DNA of 64,000 bases, from positions 1,674,001 to 1,738,000 of the forward strand of contig NZ_CP047241.1 in NCBI RefSeq assembly GCF_009856625.1, read 5' to 3'. The notes under the pieces are model-generated. The model was not told the origin of the DNA. It did not search any database and saw only the letters and a program-made list of their open reading frames with translations. The DNA comes from Aquitalea denitrificans (GTDB lineage: Bacteria; Pseudomonadota; Gammaproteobacteria; Burkholderiales; Chromobacteriaceae). Positions 54,190 to 63,082 of the stretch are shown in pieces. Within the stretch, counting starts at the first letter, position 1; every line of letters begins with the position of its first letter. Made by a program: the position numbers and the translations under genes.

Positions 54190-56790
54190 TCAAGCGGTGG
54201 TGGACTCCAGGAAGTCCTGGGCAAAGCGCTGCAGCACGCCACCGGCCTGATATACGCGCACTTCGGCGGCGGTATCCAGACGGCAGGTGACCGGTACTTC
54301 CAGCGTTTCGCCATTGCGACGGTGAATCACCAGCGTCAGCGTGCAGCGCGGCGAGATATCACCCTTGACGTCGTAGCTTTCGGTGCCATCAATGGCCAGC
54401 GTCTTGCGGTTGGTGCCAGCCTTGAATTCCAGCGGCAACACGCCCATGCCCACCAGGTTGGTGCGGTGGATGCGTTCGAAGCCTTCGGCCACGATGGCTT
54501 CCACCCCGGCCAGCCGCACGCCCTTGGCTGCCCAGTCACGCGAGCTGCCCTGGCCGTAGTCGGCACCGGCAATGATGATCAGCGGCTGTTTGCGCGCCAT
54601 ATAGGTTTCGATGGCTTCCCACATGCGGGTGACCTTGCCTTCCGGCTCGATACGCGCCAGCGACCCCTTCTTCACCGCGCCATCCACTACCGCCATTTCG
54701 TTCACCAGTTGTGGGTTGGCAAAGGTGGCGCGCTGGGCGGTGAGGTGGTCGCCACGGTGGGTGGCGTAGGAGTTGAAGTCCTCCTCCGGCAAGCCCATCT
54801 TGGCCAGGTATTCCCCGGCAGCCGAGTTGGGCAGGATGGCGTTGGACGGCGACAGGTGGTCGGTGGTGATGTTGTCCGGCAGCACCGCCAGCGGCAGCAT
54901 GCCCTTGAGCGTGCGCTCCCCGGCCAGCGCGCCTTCCCAGTAGGGCGGGCGACGGATGTAGGTGGACATCGGACGCCAGTCGTACAGCGGGCTCTTGGCT
55001 TCTTCCACCTGACCCAGGTCGAACATCGGGATGTACACCTGCTTGAACTGTTCCGGCTTCACGCAGCGTGCCACGATGGCGTCGATCTCATCATCGGACG
55101 GCCACAGGTCCTGCAGGCGGATTTCCTTGCCATCCACCACGCCCAGTACGTCTTTTTCGATATCAAAGCGCACGGTACCGGCAATGGCGTAAGCCACGAC
55201 CAGCGGTGGCGAGGCGAGGAAGGCCTGCTTGGCATAGGGGTGGATACGGCCATCGAAGTTGCGGTTGCCCGACAGTACGGCGGCGGTGTACAGGTCGCGG
55301 TCTATGATTTCCTGCTGGATTTTCGGGTCCAGTGCGCCGGACATGCCGTTACAGGTGGTGCAGGCATAGGCGACGATGCCAAAGCCCAGCTTTTCCAGTT
55401 CCGGCAGCAGTCCGGCTTCTTCCAGATACAGCCTGGCCACCTTGGAGCCCGGGGCAAACGAGGACTTCACCCACGGCTTGCGCAGCAGGCCCAGTTCATT
55501 GGCTTTCTTGGCCAGCAGGCCGGCGGCCACCACATTGCGCGGGTTGCTGGTGTTGGTGCAGCTGGTGATGGCGGCAATGATGACCGCGCCATCCGGCAGC
55601 AGGCCTTCGGCTTCTTCGGCACGGGCCTTGGCCAGGTCAACCGCAATGCCGCGCTCGGCCAGTGCCGAGGTGGGCAGACGTTTGTGCGGGTTGGACGGGC
55701 CAGCCATATTGCGTACCACGCTGGAGAGGTCGAACTCCAGCACGCGTTCGTATTGCGCGCTTTCCAGGCTGTCGGCCCACAGGCCGCTGACCTTGGCATA
55801 GTTTTCCACCAGCGCCACTTGCTCGGCTTCGCGGCCGGTCAGCTTGAGGTAGTCGATGGTTTGCTGGTCGATGTAGAACATGGCGGCAGTGGCACCATAT
55901 TCCGGGCACATATTGGAAATGGTGGCACGGTCGCCGATGGACAGGCTGGCAGCACCATCACCAAAGAACTCGACATAAGCGCCCACCACGCGTTCCTTGC
56001 GCAGGAACTCGGTGAGCGCCAGCACGATGTCGGTGGCGGTAATGCCGGGCTGGCGTTGGCCGGTGAGCTTGACGCCGACGATGTCCGGCAGGCGCATCAT
56101 GGACGGATGGCCCAGCATCACGGTTTCCGCTTCCAGGCCACCCACGCCGATGGCGATCACGCCCAGCGCATCCACGTGCGGGGTGTGGCTGTCGGTGCCG
56201 ACACAGGTGTCGGGGAAGGCCACGCCGTCACGCACCTGAATCACCGGCGACATTTTTTCCAGATTGATCTGGTGCATGATGCCGTTGCCGGCCGGAATCA
56301 CATCCACATTCTTGAAGGCAGTCTTGGTCCACTCGATGAAGTGGAAGCGGTCTTCATTGCGACGGTCTTCAATGGCACGGTTTTTTTCGAAGGCTTGCGG
56401 GTCGAAACCACCACATTCCACGGCCAGCGAGTGGTCGACAATCAATTGCGTCGGCACCACCGGGTTGACCAGCGAGGGGTCGCCACCCTTGTCGGCGATG
56501 GCGTCGCGCAGGCCGGCCAGGTCGACCAGGGCGGTCTGGCCCAGAATGTCATGGCATACCACGCGCGCCGGATACCAGGGGAAGTCCAGGTCACGCTTGC
56601 GTTCGATCAATTGCTTGAGCGCGTCGGTCAGCAGTTCCGGTTCGCAGCGGCGCACCAGTTGCTCGGCCAGTACGCGCGAGGTATAGGGCAGGGTGGCATA
56701 GGCGCCGGGCGCAATGGCGTCAACGGCGGCGCGGGTGTCGTAGTAGTCCAGCTGGCTGCCGGGCAATCGGGTGCGGTAGTTTTTGTTCAT
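54190..56790 (-). CDS. acnD: 2-methylcitrate dehydratase, Fe/S-dependent (AcnD)
   Basis: The 866-residue aconitase-family enzyme dehydrates 2-methylcitrate in the propionate pathway. The 4Fe-4S Cys residues are in ITSCTNTSNP and ACTTCNGMSGALDP. DSHTPHVDALGVIAIGVGG is the aconitase signature, and GADYGQGSSRDWAAKG is the swivel-domain motif. AcnD needs PrpF as partner, and prpF follows. It starts 69 bases after prpC. The ribosome site is weak. Confidence 0.95.
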   Translation of the reverse strand: MNKNYRTRLPGSQLDYYDTRAAVDAIAPGAYATLPYTSRVLAEQLVRRCEPELLTDALKQLIERKRDLDFPWYPARVVCHDILGQTALVDLAGLRDAIADKGGDPSLVNPVVPTQLIVDHSLAVECGGFDPQAFEKNRAIEDRRNEDRFHFIEWTKTAFKNVDVIPAGNGIMHQINLEKMSPVIQVRDGVAFPDTCVGTDSHTPHVDALGVIAIGVGGLEAETVMLGHPSMMRLPDIVGVKLTGQRQPGITATDIVLALTEFLRKERVVGAYVEFFGDGAASLSIGDRATISNMCPEYGATAAMFYIDQQTIDYLKLTGREAEQVALVENYAKVSGLWADSLESAQYERVLEFDLSSVVRNMAGPSNPHKRLPTSALAERGIAVDLAKARAEEAEGLLPDGAVIIAAITSCTNTSNPRNVVAAGLLAKKANELGLLRKPWVKSSFAPGSKVARLYLEEAGLLPELEKLGFGIVAYACTTCNGMSGALDPKIQQEIIDRDLYTAAVLSGNRNFDGRIHPYAKQAFLASPPLVVAYAIAGTVRFDIEKDVLGVVDGKEIRLQDLWPSDDEIDAIVARCVKPEQFKQVYIPMFDLGQVEEAKSPLYDWRPMSTYIRRPPYWEGALAGERTLKGMLPLAVLPDNITTDHLSPSNAILPNSAAGEYLAKMGLPEEDFNSYATHRGDHLTAQRATFANPQLVNEMAVVDGAVKKGSLARIEPEGKVTRMWEAIETYMARKQPLIIIAGADYGQGSSRDWAAKGVRLAGVEAIVAEGFERIHRTNLVGMGVLPLEFKAGTNRKTLAIDGTESYDVKGDISPRCTLTLVIHRRNGETLEVPVTCRLDTAAEVRVYQAGGVLQRFAQDFLESTTA

Positions 56791-56859
56791 GGCGTCGCTA
56801 AAACTCTCAGGGTGGAAGCAAAGCGGGGAGCTATCCTTGCGGCTTAGCTCCCCTGACCA

Positions 56860-58008
56860 TCAGCGTTGTGCCAGCGGCACGAAGGCCTGATCGTCCGGGC
56901 CGGTGTAGTTGGCCGACGGACGGATGATCTTGCCGTCAATGCGTTGCTCGATCACGTGTGCGCTCCAGCCGCTGGTACGGGCAATCACGAACAGCGGGGT
57001 GAACATGGCAGTCGGTACGCCCATCATGTGGTAGGACACGGCGGAGAACCAGTCCAGATTGGGGAACATCTTCTTGATGTCCCACATCACGCTTTCCAGA
57101 CGCTCGGCAATGTCGAACATCTTGCTGTCGCCGGCTGCGGCGGACAGATTGCGCGCCACTTCCTTGATCACCTTGTTGCGCGGGTCGGAGATGGTGTACA
57201 CCGGGTGGCCAAAGCCGATTACCACTTCCTTGCGTTCCACGCGGGCCTTGATATCGGCTTCGGCTTCATCCGGCGTGTCGTAACGCTTCTGGATTTCAAA
57301 CGCCACTTCATTGGCGCCGCCGTGCTTGGGGCCGCGCAGCGCGCCAATGGCACCGGTAATGCTGGAGTACATGTCCGAACCGGTACCGGCAATCACGCGG
57401 CTGGTAAAGGTGGAGGCGTTGAATTCGTGCTCGGCGTACAGGATCAGCGAGGTATGCATCGCCTTCACCCACAGCTCGGACGGCTTTTCACCGTGCAGCA
57501 GGTGCAGGAAATGGCCGCCGATGGAGTCGTCGTCGGTTTCCACGTCGATGCGCTTGCCGTTGTGGCTGAAGTGGTACCAGTACAGCAGCATGGAGCCGAA
57601 GGAAGCCATCAGGCGGTCGGCGATGTCACGCGCACCGGCGATATTGTGGTCGTCCTTTTCCGGCAGGGTGCAGCCCAGGGCGGACACGCCGCTGCGCATC
57701 ACATCCATCGGGTGGGCGGAGGCGGGCAGAGCTTCCAGCACGCTCTTCACCACTTGCGGCAGGCCGCGCAGGGCTTTCAGCTTTTGCTTGTAGCCGGCCA
57801 GCTCGGCCTTGTTCGGCAGCTTGCCGTGCACCAGCAGGTAGGCGACTTCTTCAAATTCGCACTGATCGGCGATATCCAGAATGTCATAGCCGCGATAGCT
57901 CAGGTCGTTGCCGGTACGGCCAACCGTGCACAGGGCGGTGTTGCCGGCGGCAACGCCGGACAGGGCGACCGATTTCTTCGGCTTGCCAGTCAGAACCACT
58001 TCAGTCAT
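56860..58008 (-). CDS. prpC: 2-methylcitrate synthase
   Basis: The 382-residue citrate-synthase-family enzyme condenses propionyl-CoA with oxaloacetate. It opens with LSGVAAGNTALCTVGRTGNDLSYRGYDI, typical of PrpC, and has the active-site segments FSHNGKRIDVETDDDSIGGHFLHLLHG and GFGHPVYTISDPRN, with the catalytic His. AAGGAG precedes the ATG. It is second in the cluster prpB-prpC-acnD-prpF. Confidence 0.95.
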   Translation of the reverse strand: MTEVVLTGKPKKSVALSGVAAGNTALCTVGRTGNDLSYRGYDILDIADQCEFEEVAYLLVHGKLPNKAELAGYKQKLKALRGLPQVVKSVLEALPASAHPMDVMRSGVSALGCTLPEKDDHNIAGARDIADRLMASFGSMLLYWYHFSHNGKRIDVETDDDSIGGHFLHLLHGEKPSELWVKAMHTSLILYAEHEFNASTFTSRVIAGTGSDMYSSITGAIGALRGPKHGGANEVAFEIQKRYDTPDEAEADIKARVERKEVVIGFGHPVYTISDPRNKVIKEVARNLSAAAGDSKMFDIAERLESVMWDIKKMFPNLDWFSAVSYHMMGVPTAMFTPLFVIARTSGWSAHVIEQRIDGKIIRPSANYTGPDDQAFVPLAQR

Positions 58009-58088
58009 GCCATTTCTCCTTGGACAATTTTTCTGCTGTTACTGTTGTGTGCATGGCTGGGCTGCACATGGCCGCCCGGCCTGATTGG

Positions 58089-58142
58089 TTATTTATTTTT
58101 GCCTTCGGCGGACAGTTACTTGTTTTTGCCTTCGGCAAAGAG
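58089..58142 (-). repeat. 27-base tandem duplication of prpB 3' end including the stop codon
   Basis: On the minus strand prpB ends with codons for LFAEGKNK and a TAA (58142-58116). The next 27 bases (58115-58089) repeat this as LSAEGKNK and TAA in the same frame. The copies differ at a few positions only. Confidence 0.8.
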
Positions 58143-58997
58143 GCCATCCAGCTTTTGCTCGTAGCTGTGATAGCCCAGGTGTTCGTACAGATCCATGCGG
58201 GTTTGCATCAGGTCCAGCACATTTTTCTGAGTACCGTCGCGACGCAGCGCGCCGTACACATTCAGTGCGGCCTGGCTCATGGCACGGAAGGCCGACAGCG
58301 GGTACAGCACCAGCGACACGCCGTTTTCGCCCAGTTCCTGTGTGGTGTAGAGCGGGGTGGAGCCAAACTCGGTGATGTTTGCCAGCACCGGCACACCCAC
58401 GGCTTCGGCAAATTGCTTGTACATGGCCAGGTCGGTCATGGCTTCCGGGAAGATCATGTCGGCACCGGCTTCCACGCAGGCCACGGCGCGTTCGATGGCG
58501 GAATCCAGTCCTTCCACCGCCAGCGCATCGGTACGCGCCATGATGACGAAGCTGTCATCCTTGCGCGCATCGGTGGCGGCCTTGATGCGGTCTACCATTT
58601 CTTCCTGGCTGACAATCGCCTTGTTCGGGCGGTGGCCACAGCGCTTTTGCTGTACCTGGTCTTCGATATGCACGGCAGCGGCACCGGCTTTTTCCAGGCT
58701 GCGGATGGCGCGGGCGATATTGAAAGCACCACCCCAGCCGGTATCGATATCCACCAGCAGCGGCAGTTCGGTTACATCGGTAATGCGGCGCACATCAATC
58801 AGCACGTCTTCCAGGGTGGTGATGCCCAGATCAGGAATGCCGCAGGAACATGCGGCAACGCCGCCACCGGACAGATACAGGGACTTGAAGCCTGAGTGTT
58901 CGGCCAAACGTGCTGCATAGGCGTTGACTGCGCCCACAACCTGCAGCGGCTTTTCTTGTTCTACGGCGCGACGGAAGCGTTGACCGGGTGTGCTCAT
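58116..58997 (-). CDS. prpB: 2-methylisocitrate lyase
   Basis: The 293-residue PEP-mutase/isocitrate-lyase-family enzyme splits 2-methylisocitrate to pyruvate and succinate. The active-site loop KRCGH is present (QQKRCGHRPNK), as are LSGGGVAA, DIDTGWGG and HIEDQV for Mg binding. The start has AAGGA upstream. It is the first gene of the propionate cluster, divergent from rpoE. No prpR regulator is in the window. Confidence 0.95.
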   Translation of the reverse strand: MSTPGQRFRRAVEQEKPLQVVGAVNAYAARLAEHSGFKSLYLSGGGVAACSCGIPDLGITTLEDVLIDVRRITDVTELPLLVDIDTGWGGAFNIARAIRSLEKAGAAAVHIEDQVQQKRCGHRPNKAIVSQEEMVDRIKAATDARKDDSFVIMARTDALAVEGLDSAIERAVACVEAGADMIFPEAMTDLAMYKQFAEAVGVPVLANITEFGSTPLYTTQELGENGVSLVLYPLSAFRAMSQAALNVYGALRRDGTQKNVLDLMQTRMDLYEHLGYHSYEQKLDGLFAEGKNK

Positions 58998-59145
58998 GAC
59001 GGGGTCCTTGTGTGGGGTGCGGGTGATGTTGCAGTTATTCTAGCAAGTGCTTGGTTGGAGTGCAAACGCTCTATCGCACCTCCAGGTGGAGGGAAGTTTC
59101 AGATTCGGGTGCAGTCTGGTATGTTTCCGGGCAGCAAAGCTCGGG

Positions 59146-59173
59146 GGAACTCATTGCACGTGCCACGGTCTAG
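59146..59173 (+). promoter_or_regulatory. Sigma-E-type promoter of rpoE
   Basis: GGAACTC, 15 bases, then GTCTAG closely matches the sigma-E consensus (GGAACTT, N15-16, GTCTAA or TCTGA). The expected transcript would start about 60 bases before the rpoE ATG, supporting autoregulation. Confidence 0.75.
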
Positions 59174-59238
59174 TGCTGTGTCCGCACGGCCGTACATACA
59201 ACTAAACCAGTGGACAATTCAGGGAGCATTACAACGAC

Positions 59239-59838
59239 ATGAGTGATCGTGAGATCGATCAACAGTTGGTGGAGCGTGCCCAGCGAGGTGAAAAAAGAGC
59301 TTTCGACCTGCTTGTTGCAAAATATCAGCGTCGCCTGGCCAGACTTTTGTCACGTTTCATTCGCGACGGTGCCGACATCGAAGATGTGACGCAAGAAGCA
59401 TTCGTCAAAGCGTATCGCGCCTTGCCATCTTTTCGTGGCGAGAGCGCGTTTTACACATGGCTGTACCGGATCGGCATCAATACTGCCAAGAATTTCCTCA
59501 GTTCCGCCGGGCGTCGCCCGATGGTCAACAGTGAGTTTGAGGACGAGGATGGCGAGAGCTTCGACCTGGCGTCGCAAGTTCCCGACATGAATACGCCCGA
59601 AACCGAGCTGATGAACAAGGAAATCGTGACGACAGTGAATAGCGCCGTGCAGGCTTTGCCGGAGGAACTCAGAACGGCCATTTCCCTGCGGGAGATGGAC
59701 GGACTGTCCTACGAAGAGATTGCACAGGTGATGAATTGTCCCATCGGCACCGTCCGCTCGCGCATTTTTCGGGCGCGGGAGGCAATTGCTGCCGAATTGA
59801 GGCCATTGCTGGATACGGCCAAGAACAGAAGGTGGTAG
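59239..59838 (+). CDS. rpoE: RNA polymerase sigma-E factor
   Basis: The 199-residue ECF sigma factor directs the envelope-stress response. Region 2 (FDLLVAKYQRRLARLLSRFI, then DVTQEAFVKAYRALPSFRGES) and region 4 (EMDGLSYEEIAQVMNCPIGTVRSRIFRAREAI) are complete. The ribosome site is GGGAG. It is followed after 2 bases by the anti-sigma gene, the usual rpoE-rseA-rseB-mucD order, and preceded by a matching sigma-E promoter. Confidence 0.97.
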   Translation: MSDREIDQQLVERAQRGEKRAFDLLVAKYQRRLARLLSRFIRDGADIEDVTQEAFVKAYRALPSFRGESAFYTWLYRIGINTAKNFLSSAGRRPMVNSEFEDEDGESFDLASQVPDMNTPETELMNKEIVTTVNSAVQALPEELRTAISLREMDGLSYEEIAQVMNCPIGTVRSRIFRAREAIAAELRPLLDTAKNRRW

Positions 59839-59840
59839 GT

Positions 59841-60314
59841 ATGAAAGAAAAATTATCTGCACTGATGGATGGCGAGCTGGACGGGCAGCCCGCAGACAGA
59901 ACCATCAAAGCCATCACTGAGGAAGAGGAGCTCAAGCAGGTGTGGGATGCTTATCACCTGATTGGTGATGCCATGCGTGCCAACACCCATGTTGCGGTGG
60001 ACGTGCGCCGCCATGTGGCCGAGCGTCTTGCTGGCGAGCCCACGGTGCTGGCGCCGCACCGCTGGTTTGCGCCAGTGCGCAACCGGCGTGCCGGAGCTGT
60101 TGCGCTGGCGGCCAGCGTCAGCTTTGCTGCCGTGGTGGGCTGGCAGCAGTTGTCGCATGGCAATGCGGCCTCGGCGGTTGCTGATCGAGGTGTTCCGGTG
60201 GCGGCGGTTCAGGCGGCCCAGGAGCATGACGACCTTTATCTGGCAGCCCATCAGGAAATGACGGCAGACCAAAGCGTCTACAAGGTCTCTTACGGAAATG
60301 GAGTCCGCCACTGA
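59841..60314 (+). CDS. rseA: Anti-sigma-E factor RseA (MucA-like)
   Basis: The 157-residue single-pass protein holds sigma-E inactive. The N-terminal cytoplasmic part MKEKLSALMDGELD ... WDAYHLIGDAMR is the RseA sigma-binding pattern. One hydrophobic helix (AGAVALAASVSFAAVVGW, about 83-100) precedes a periplasmic tail that regulated proteolysis would cut. Its stop overlaps the rseB start by one base (TGATG). Confidence 0.92.
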   Translation: MKEKLSALMDGELDGQPADRTIKAITEEEELKQVWDAYHLIGDAMRANTHVAVDVRRHVAERLAGEPTVLAPHRWFAPVRNRRAGAVALAASVSFAAVVGWQQLSHGNAASAVADRGVPVAAVQAAQEHDDLYLAAHQEMTADQSVYKVSYGNGVRH

Positions 60315-61270
60315 TGCGTCTTACACAGCTGTCCGGGGTCTGTCTGATGGGCGTGGCCATGCTCGCCCATGCAGATGATGATTGGCTGGTGGTGAAGAGG
60401 GCGGCTGTTGCCGCAAGGCAGCAGCCCCTGACGGGTACCTATCTGCACCAGATGAATGGTTCGCTGGAAACTTTCCGTATTGTTCGGGGAGGGACTGGCG
60501 ATAATATTCAGGAAAAGCGGACCTCGCTGGATGGGCCGTCGCGGGAAATCATCCGCAAAGGGCTGGAGCTGACTTGCTATGCACCGGATGCAAAGTCGCT
60601 GTCGGCAGCCAAGGTGAGCGCCATGCGATTGTTCCCTGCCATCCTGCCTGATGACATTGGCAATATTGCGCAATCCTATACGCTAAAACGCAGCGGCAAG
60701 GACCGGGTGGCGCAGCGGGATTGCAACTGGATGGATCTCAAGCCCAGGGATAGCAAGCGCTATCTGCTGCGTCTGTGCGTCGAGCCGGTCAGCAACTTGC
60801 CCTTGAAAGTCATTACCCAGAATGCTGCGGGTGATGCGGTTGAACAGTTCACCTTTACCGAGATCGAGCTGCAGGGGCCAAAGGATAAATCCGCTTTCCG
60901 GCCGCAGTACAAGCAGAACTATGTATTGCGCAGTGCCAATGCACCGCAGATGACGCTGGATGCCGATGCGCCTTCTGAAGTCAGCGGTATGCCGTCCGGT
61001 TTCAAGCTGCTGCGTGCGGTGCAGCGCAGCCTGCCGGGCCAGGCCGAACGCACGATACGGCATATGGTGTTCAGTGATGGGCTGGTCATGCTATCCCTAT
61101 TCATCGAGCCGCAGACTGATGGTCGTGCCGAGAGGGCGGTCAATCTGCATGGTGCCGTCAACATGGCAACTGCCGTGCAGGGGGATTATCTGGTCACTCT
61201 GGTTGGCGACCTGCCTGAACCCACCATGCTGGCCATGATCAGAAACCTCAAGATCACACTCAAGCCATGA
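60314..61270 (+). CDS. rseB: Sigma-E regulatory protein RseB (MucB-like)
   Basis: The 318-residue periplasmic protein has a signal peptide (cleavage after AHA, residue 20) and the MucB/RseB pattern PLTGTYLHQMNGSLETFRIV ... EKRTSLDGPSREI. The C-terminal domain ends AMIRNLKITLKP. In known systems it shields RseA from proteolysis until it binds lipoprotein or lipopolysaccharide signals. It is translationally linked to rseA. Confidence 0.93.
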   Translation: MRLTQLSGVCLMGVAMLAHADDDWLVVKRAAVAARQQPLTGTYLHQMNGSLETFRIVRGGTGDNIQEKRTSLDGPSREIIRKGLELTCYAPDAKSLSAAKVSAMRLFPAILPDDIGNIAQSYTLKRSGKDRVAQRDCNWMDLKPRDSKRYLLRLCVEPVSNLPLKVITQNAAGDAVEQFTFTEIELQGPKDKSAFRPQYKQNYVLRSANAPQMTLDADAPSEVSGMPSGFKLLRAVQRSLPGQAERTIRHMVFSDGLVMLSLFIEPQTDGRAERAVNLHGAVNMATAVQGDYLVTLVGDLPEPTMLAMIRNLKITLKP

Positions 61271-61365
61271 TGGTGCAGGCCCACCCTCCCGCCTTGTTCG
61301 GGAGAGTGGGCTGTTTTAATCTTCACCGCTGTTTCCTGTGCAAACCACATCAAGATGGAGCGACC

Positions 61366-62781
61366 ATGTCGATCAAGAAGCTGATCGTTGCGGCCATGCT
61401 GGCGGCTGCAGCATACACCGTTCAACCCGCTGCCGTTTGGGCTGCTGATCTGCCGGATTTCACTCGCATCGTCGAGACCGAAGGGCGCGCTGTCGTCAAT
61501 GTCAGTACCACCGCCACCATCAAGCAGAATCTCAGTGCGCTGCCCGAGGGCATGGAAGGCGATCCCTTTTTTGACTTCTTTCGCCGTTTTGCACCGCAAC
61601 AGCAGCAAGAGCGGCAGGAGCGCTCGCTGGGCTCTGGCTTCATCATCTCGGCAGATGGCTATCTGCTGACCAATGCCCACGTCGTGGCGCGGGCCGATGA
61701 AATTACTGTGACGCTCACCGACAAGCGTGAATTCAAGGCCAAGGTGGTCGGTTCTGATGCCCGCACCGATGTGGCCTTGCTCAAGATCGATGCCAAGAAC
61801 CTGCCGGTAGTGCGGCTGGGCAATATGGCCGATGTAAAAGTGGGCGAGTGGGTACTGGCTATTGGCTCGCCCTTCGGCTTTGAAAACACGGTGACTTCCG
61901 GCATTGTCTCGGCCAAGAACCGTTTGCTGCCGGATGAGAACTTTGTCCCCTTCCTGCAGACGGATGCCGCAGTCAATCCGGGTAATTCGGGCGGCCCGCT
62001 GTTCAATCTGAAAGGCGAAGTGATAGGTATCAATTCGCAGATATACAGCCGGTCCGGTGGTTTTATGGGTATTTCCTTCTCGATTCCGATTGATGTGGCC
62101 ATGAATGTGGCAGATCAGCTCAAGGCCACCGGCAAGGTCAGCCGTGGTCGTATCGGTGTGGCGATACAGGAGCTGAACAAGGATCTGGCGACATCGTTCG
62201 GGCTGGCAAAACCATCTGGTGCGCTGGTGAATGATGTGGAGAAAAAGAGCCCGGCAGAGAAGGCAGGCTTGCGCACCGGTGATATCATCCTTTCCGTTGC
62301 CGGTCAGCCGGTGGAGTCCTCGTCAGATTTGCCGCGCCTGATTGGAGCCATCCGTCCGGGCAAGCCGGTGGTGCTGGAGGTGTGGCGTCATCGTGCCATG
62401 CAGAAGCTGACAGTGGTGCCTGAAGAGCTGAAATCGGAGGATGCTCGCAGCGCCCAGCGCGAATACCGCTCGCCGCAGGCCGTGCCGGATGCCCAGAACA
62501 TGAAGCAGATCGGTCTGGCGTTGCAGGAGCTGTCGCCGCAGCAGCTGGCCAAGGTGGGTGTCAAATACGGCCTGCAGGTCAAGCGTGCCAGCGGTGCTGC
62601 AGCGCGGGCCGGCGTGCAGCCCGGTGATGTGATTGTCGGCCTGGGCGGCGAGCCGCTAAGCAGCTTTGCCCAGTTCAAGGCTGCAGTGGCTGCCGCACCC
62701 AAGGGCAGTACGCTGGCCTTGCAGCTCTGGCGTCAGGGCATCGTCCTGTTTGTGCCCTTGAGCATTGGTGGAGAAGAATGA
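61366..62781 (+). CDS. mucD: Periplasmic serine protease DegP/MucD (Do family)
   Basis: The 471-residue HtrA-type protease/chaperone has a signal peptide (ending VWA, residue 26) and the triad His105 (LTNAHVV), Asp135 (ARTDVALLKI) and Ser208 (NPGNSGGP). Two PDZ domains follow (from about 280 and 380), with GRIGVAIQ starting the first. The ATG at 61366 was chosen because the signal peptide starts there and TGGAG lies upstream. It degrades misfolded envelope proteins as part of the sigma-E operon. The last codon overlaps the glutaredoxin gene (ATGA). Confidence 0.95.
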   Translation: MSIKKLIVAAMLAAAAYTVQPAAVWAADLPDFTRIVETEGRAVVNVSTTATIKQNLSALPEGMEGDPFFDFFRRFAPQQQQERQERSLGSGFIISADGYLLTNAHVVARADEITVTLTDKREFKAKVVGSDARTDVALLKIDAKNLPVVRLGNMADVKVGEWVLAIGSPFGFENTVTSGIVSAKNRLLPDENFVPFLQTDAAVNPGNSGGPLFNLKGEVIGINSQIYSRSGGFMGISFSIPIDVAMNVADQLKATGKVSRGRIGVAIQELNKDLATSFGLAKPSGALVNDVEKKSPAEKAGLRTGDIILSVAGQPVESSSDLPRLIGAIRPGKPVVLEVWRHRAMQKLTVVPEELKSEDARSAQREYRSPQAVPDAQNMKQIGLALQELSPQQLAKVGVKYGLQVKRASGAAARAGVQPGDVIVGLGGEPLSSFAQFKAAVAAAPKGSTLALQLWRQGIVLFVPLSIGGEE

Positions 62782-63017
62782 AACTGACTTTGTATTTTCG
62801 AGAGTACTGCAGCCTGTGCCATCAGATGCTGGCCGAGCTGCAGCCGTGGCAGGCCAGGCATGGCTTCGAGCTGAATGTGGTGGATGTGGATGCAGACCCC
62901 GTGCTGGAGGCCAGATTCAACGAACTGGTGCCAGTTTTGATGGAAGGCGAGCAGGAGATTTGTCACTGGCATCTCGATATTCCTGCTTTGGCTGCACATT
63001 TGGGCGAAATCGGCTAA
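62778..63017 (+). CDS. Glutaredoxin-like thioredoxin-fold protein
   Basis: The 79-residue protein has YFREYCSLCHQML, a CxxC site (CSLC) of the glutaredoxin family, and VPVLMEGEQEICHWHLD with the cis-Pro. It resembles the small glutaredoxin often encoded just before lepA in Betaproteobacteria. Its start overlaps mucD by 4 bases, so it is part of the operon. Its partner is unknown. Confidence 0.88.
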   Translation: MKLTLYFREYCSLCHQMLAELQPWQARHGFELNVVDVDADPVLEARFNELVPVLMEGEQEICHWHLDIPALAAHLGEIG

Positions 63018-63041
63018 AATCCGCGCCAGTGTGAGTTGTTC

Positions 63042-63070
63042 AAGGGCACGCCAGCGTGCCCTTATCTTTT
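63042..63070 (+). terminator. Rho-independent terminator between glutaredoxin and lepA
   Basis: AAGGGCACG / CGTGCCCTT with loop CCAG is followed by ATCTTTTT. It ends only 12 bases before the lepA ATG, so it may partly attenuate read-through into lepA. Confidence 0.7.
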
Positions 63071-63082
63071 TGCTGGATACCG

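Noticed and set aside
54322..56847. 841-codon plus-strand open frame opposite acnD
   Set aside because: Antisense shadow of acnD, caused by codon bias; the His/Gly/Val-rich sequence is not protein-like.
56866..58164. 432-codon plus-strand open frame opposite prpC
   Set aside because: Antisense shadow of the well-supported prpC gene.
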